From an uncultured Chitinophagaceae bacterium (GTDB lineage: Bacteria > Bacteroidota > Bacteroidia > Chitinophagales > Chitinophagaceae), in assembly GCA_937907395.1 (NCBI GenBank), contig CALCII010000022.1, positions 1 through 64,000 of the forward strand: a stretch of DNA of 64,000 bases, written 5' to 3'. The notes below the pieces were generated by a model. It was given only the letters and a program-made list of their open reading frames with translations. It had not been told where the DNA came from and did no database searches. Shown here in pieces: positions 62,568 through 64,000 of the stretch. Made by a program: the position numbers and the translations under genes. Numbering within the stretch: position 1 is the stretch's first letter; each line of letters starts with the position of its first letter.

Positions 62568-64000
62568 ATGCGTATGACAAAATTTTTACTGAGTATGCTT
62601 TGCATTATAATGAGTTTTTGCGCTGTTGGTCAGGGCAGGACTGTTAAAGGTAAAGTGAGCTCAAACGATGGAAAGGCCATACAATCCGCCAGCGTAAGTG
62701 TAAGCGGTACTAACAAAGGGACTGTTACAAACGGTGACGGTTTGTTCTCCATTGAAGTCCCCGGCGGAAAAGTTACACTCATTGTAACGGCTGTAGGGTA
62801 TGTTCGCCAGGAAATTACTCTTTCCGGAAGCGAAAATTCTGCTGATGTAGTATTGATAGCCGATTCAAAGCAATTGGATCCGGTTGTTGTAACAGCGTTG
62901 GGTATTAACCGTAAGTCACGTACACTCACGTATTCCACACAGAATGTTTCTAACGAAGAAATTTCAACTGTAAAGAATACGAATGTGATGAACAGCCTCA
63001 ATGGTAAAGTGGCTGGCTTGCAGGTGAACAGAACTTCCGGTGGACCGGGTGGTTCTGTAAGTTTGATCCTTAGAGGTGATAAATCAACAAGGAACAGTCA
63101 GCCTTTATATGTAATTGATGGGTTGCCCATTATTAATAATATTGGTGGCCCCGATGCTGGTTTGTATAATTCTGCACCTGATGGTGGCGACATCCTTAGT
63201 ACACTTAATCCCGATGATATTGAAAGCATCAGCATCCTGAAAGGTGCTTCTGCTTCGGCATTATACGGTAGCCAGGGTGGTAATGGTGTTATCCTAATTA
63301 CTACTAAAAAAGGAAAAGCAGGATTGGGTAAGATTGATTTTTCCAGCAGTGTTACATTTGACAATGTGAATGTGTTGCCGAAGCTGCAATATACATACGG
63401 ACAAACAACACCTGCTACAGCAAATACACCCGGCAGTGAAGACAGTTGGGGAGCAAAAAATGCAACGCAGCCGGGTTCCAACTATCTCAAGAATTTTTTC
63501 CAGACGGGTGCTACGTTCATCAATAGTTTAAGCCTCAGCTTTGGTAGCGATAAATCCTCCAATTTTGTTTCGTATTCGAATACGAGCAATACAGGTGTGA
63601 TGCCAACAAGTACTTTCAAACAGCATTCACTCACTTTCAGTCAAACCAGTAAGTTCCTGAATGATAAACTCGTTTTTGACGGAACCTTCCTCGGAAGCAT
63701 TCAAAATTCGAACAACCGTACTGTTCCCGGTATTTACTTCAATCCCTTAACAGGTTTGTATTTGTTCCCAAGAGGACTTGATTTCGCTTCTTATCAGAAC
63801 TATGAATATTTTTCTCAGTCAAGATACCTCTATGCTCAAAACTGGTGGAATATCAACTACGATAAAGATCAGGCCAATGGTGGTGGCTGGGGCGGACAAG
63901 ACTATCAGCAAAATCCATATTGGGTGCTCAACAGAAATGCTGTTACCACAAAGAATACAAATGCTTATGCATCTGCTTCTTTGAAGTATGCGCTCAACAG
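62568..64000 (+). CDS. SusC/RagA-family TonB-linked receptor (3' partial)
   Basis: The frame opens at ATG 62568 and is still open at the window end after 477 codons. The product has a signal peptide (cleavage near CAVGQ-GR). A carboxypeptidase-regulatory-like domain follows (about 22-100, TVKGKVSSNDGKAIQSASV), then the SusC plug, very similar to the preceding gene (RSRTLTYSTQ, SLNGKVAGLQVNRTSGGPGG, LRGDKSTRNSQPLYVIDG, ILKGASASALYGSQGGNG). It has no STN domain. It starts 102 bp after the upstream SusC gene. A SusD gene would be expected after this one, beyond the window. Confidence 0.95.
   Translation, partial: MRMTKFLLSMLCIIMSFCAVGQGRTVKGKVSSNDGKAIQSASVSVSGTNKGTVTNGDGLFSIEVPGGKVTLIVTAVGYVRQEITLSGSENSADVVLIADSKQLDPVVVTALGINRKSRTLTYSTQNVSNEEISTVKNTNVMNSLNGKVAGLQVNRTSGGPGGSVSLILRGDKSTRNSQPLYVIDGLPIINNIGGPDAGLYNSAPDGGDILSTLNPDDIESISILKGASASALYGSQGGNGVILITTKKGKAGLGKIDFSSSVTFDNVNVLPKLQYTYGQTTPATANTPGSEDSWGAKNATQPGSNYLKNFFQTGATFINSLSLSFGSDKSSNFVSYSNTSNTGVMPTSTFKQHSLTFSQTSKFLNDKLVFDGTFLGSIQNSNNRTVPGIYFNPLTGLYLFPRGLDFASYQNYEYFSQSRYLYAQNWWNINYDKDQANGGGWGGQDYQQNPYWVLNRNAVTTKNTNAYASASLKYALN

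Noticed and set aside
1..64000. tRNA genes, rRNA genes, CRISPR arrays and known riboswitches
   Set aside because: I read the intergenic regions and saw no cloverleaf, regularly spaced repeat array or conserved aptamer. Covariance-model searches could not be run.

Overview
The window looks like a chromosomal piece of a Bacteroidota bacterium, most likely family Chitinophagaceae. The signs are a gliding/type IX secretion (T9SS) C-terminal domain protein beside a PorP/SprF protein, an ECF sigma / FecR anti-sigma / SusC-like TonB receptor cassette, DUF4476 and alpha-2-macroglobulin proteins of Bacteroidota type, a SecA of about 1100 residues, and promoters matching the Bacteroidota -7 box TAnnTTTG. 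No rRNA, tRNA or CRISPR array was seen. The taxonomic call is inference from gene content, not from a marker search.

Region 1-4260 is an accessory island and the most mosaic part. It starts inside an RHS-repeat protein whose variable C-terminus carries a metzincin-like zinc protease motif, followed 6 bp later by a small secreted protein (candidate immunity partner) and a terminator. Then come a decayed regulator remnant, palindromic REP-like repeats, a truncated REP-associated tyrosine transposase (RAYT), an orphan C-terminal fragment with two small genes (a second possible toxin-tip/immunity cassette), and a second RAYT that is full length except for one in-frame TGA.

Region 4273-27926 is mostly core. 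It holds proline synthesis (proB-proA) and a group of a FecR-like protein, a CHASE2 membrane protein, a small secreted protein and a secreted caspase-like protease. These are followed by a glycosyltransferase, recG, the T9SS cargo plus PorP/SprF pair, a GlcD-type FAD oxidase, an outer-membrane barrel protein, a LOG-family enzyme, a sodium:solute symporter, and a short series of O-methyltransferase, glucosaminidase-LysM protein, hpt and a VWA protein.

Region 27934-50284 contains a 2025-residue alpha-2-macroglobulin with an intact thioester motif, a DUF4476 protein with an Asn/Gly/Trp repeat and an unusually perfect Shine-Dalgarno sequence, sucD, an MlaE/MlaF-like lipid transporter pair with a DUF4198 protein, malic enzyme, an M20 amidohydrolase, a SPOR protein, and a deoC / aldehyde dehydrogenase / truncated aldehyde dehydrogenase operon. 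That operon is interrupted by a four-helix-bundle gene flanked by inverted repeats. secA follows.

Region 50677-64000 holds an outer-membrane beta-barrel receptor, a stand-alone OLD-type ATPase/TOPRIM protein that looks AT-rich and foreign, a DinB-like protein, an alpha/beta hydrolase, and then a nutrient-sensing cassette: ECF sigma factor, FecR anti-sigma, an STN-bearing SusC-like transducer, and a second closely similar SusC-like receptor that runs off the window end.
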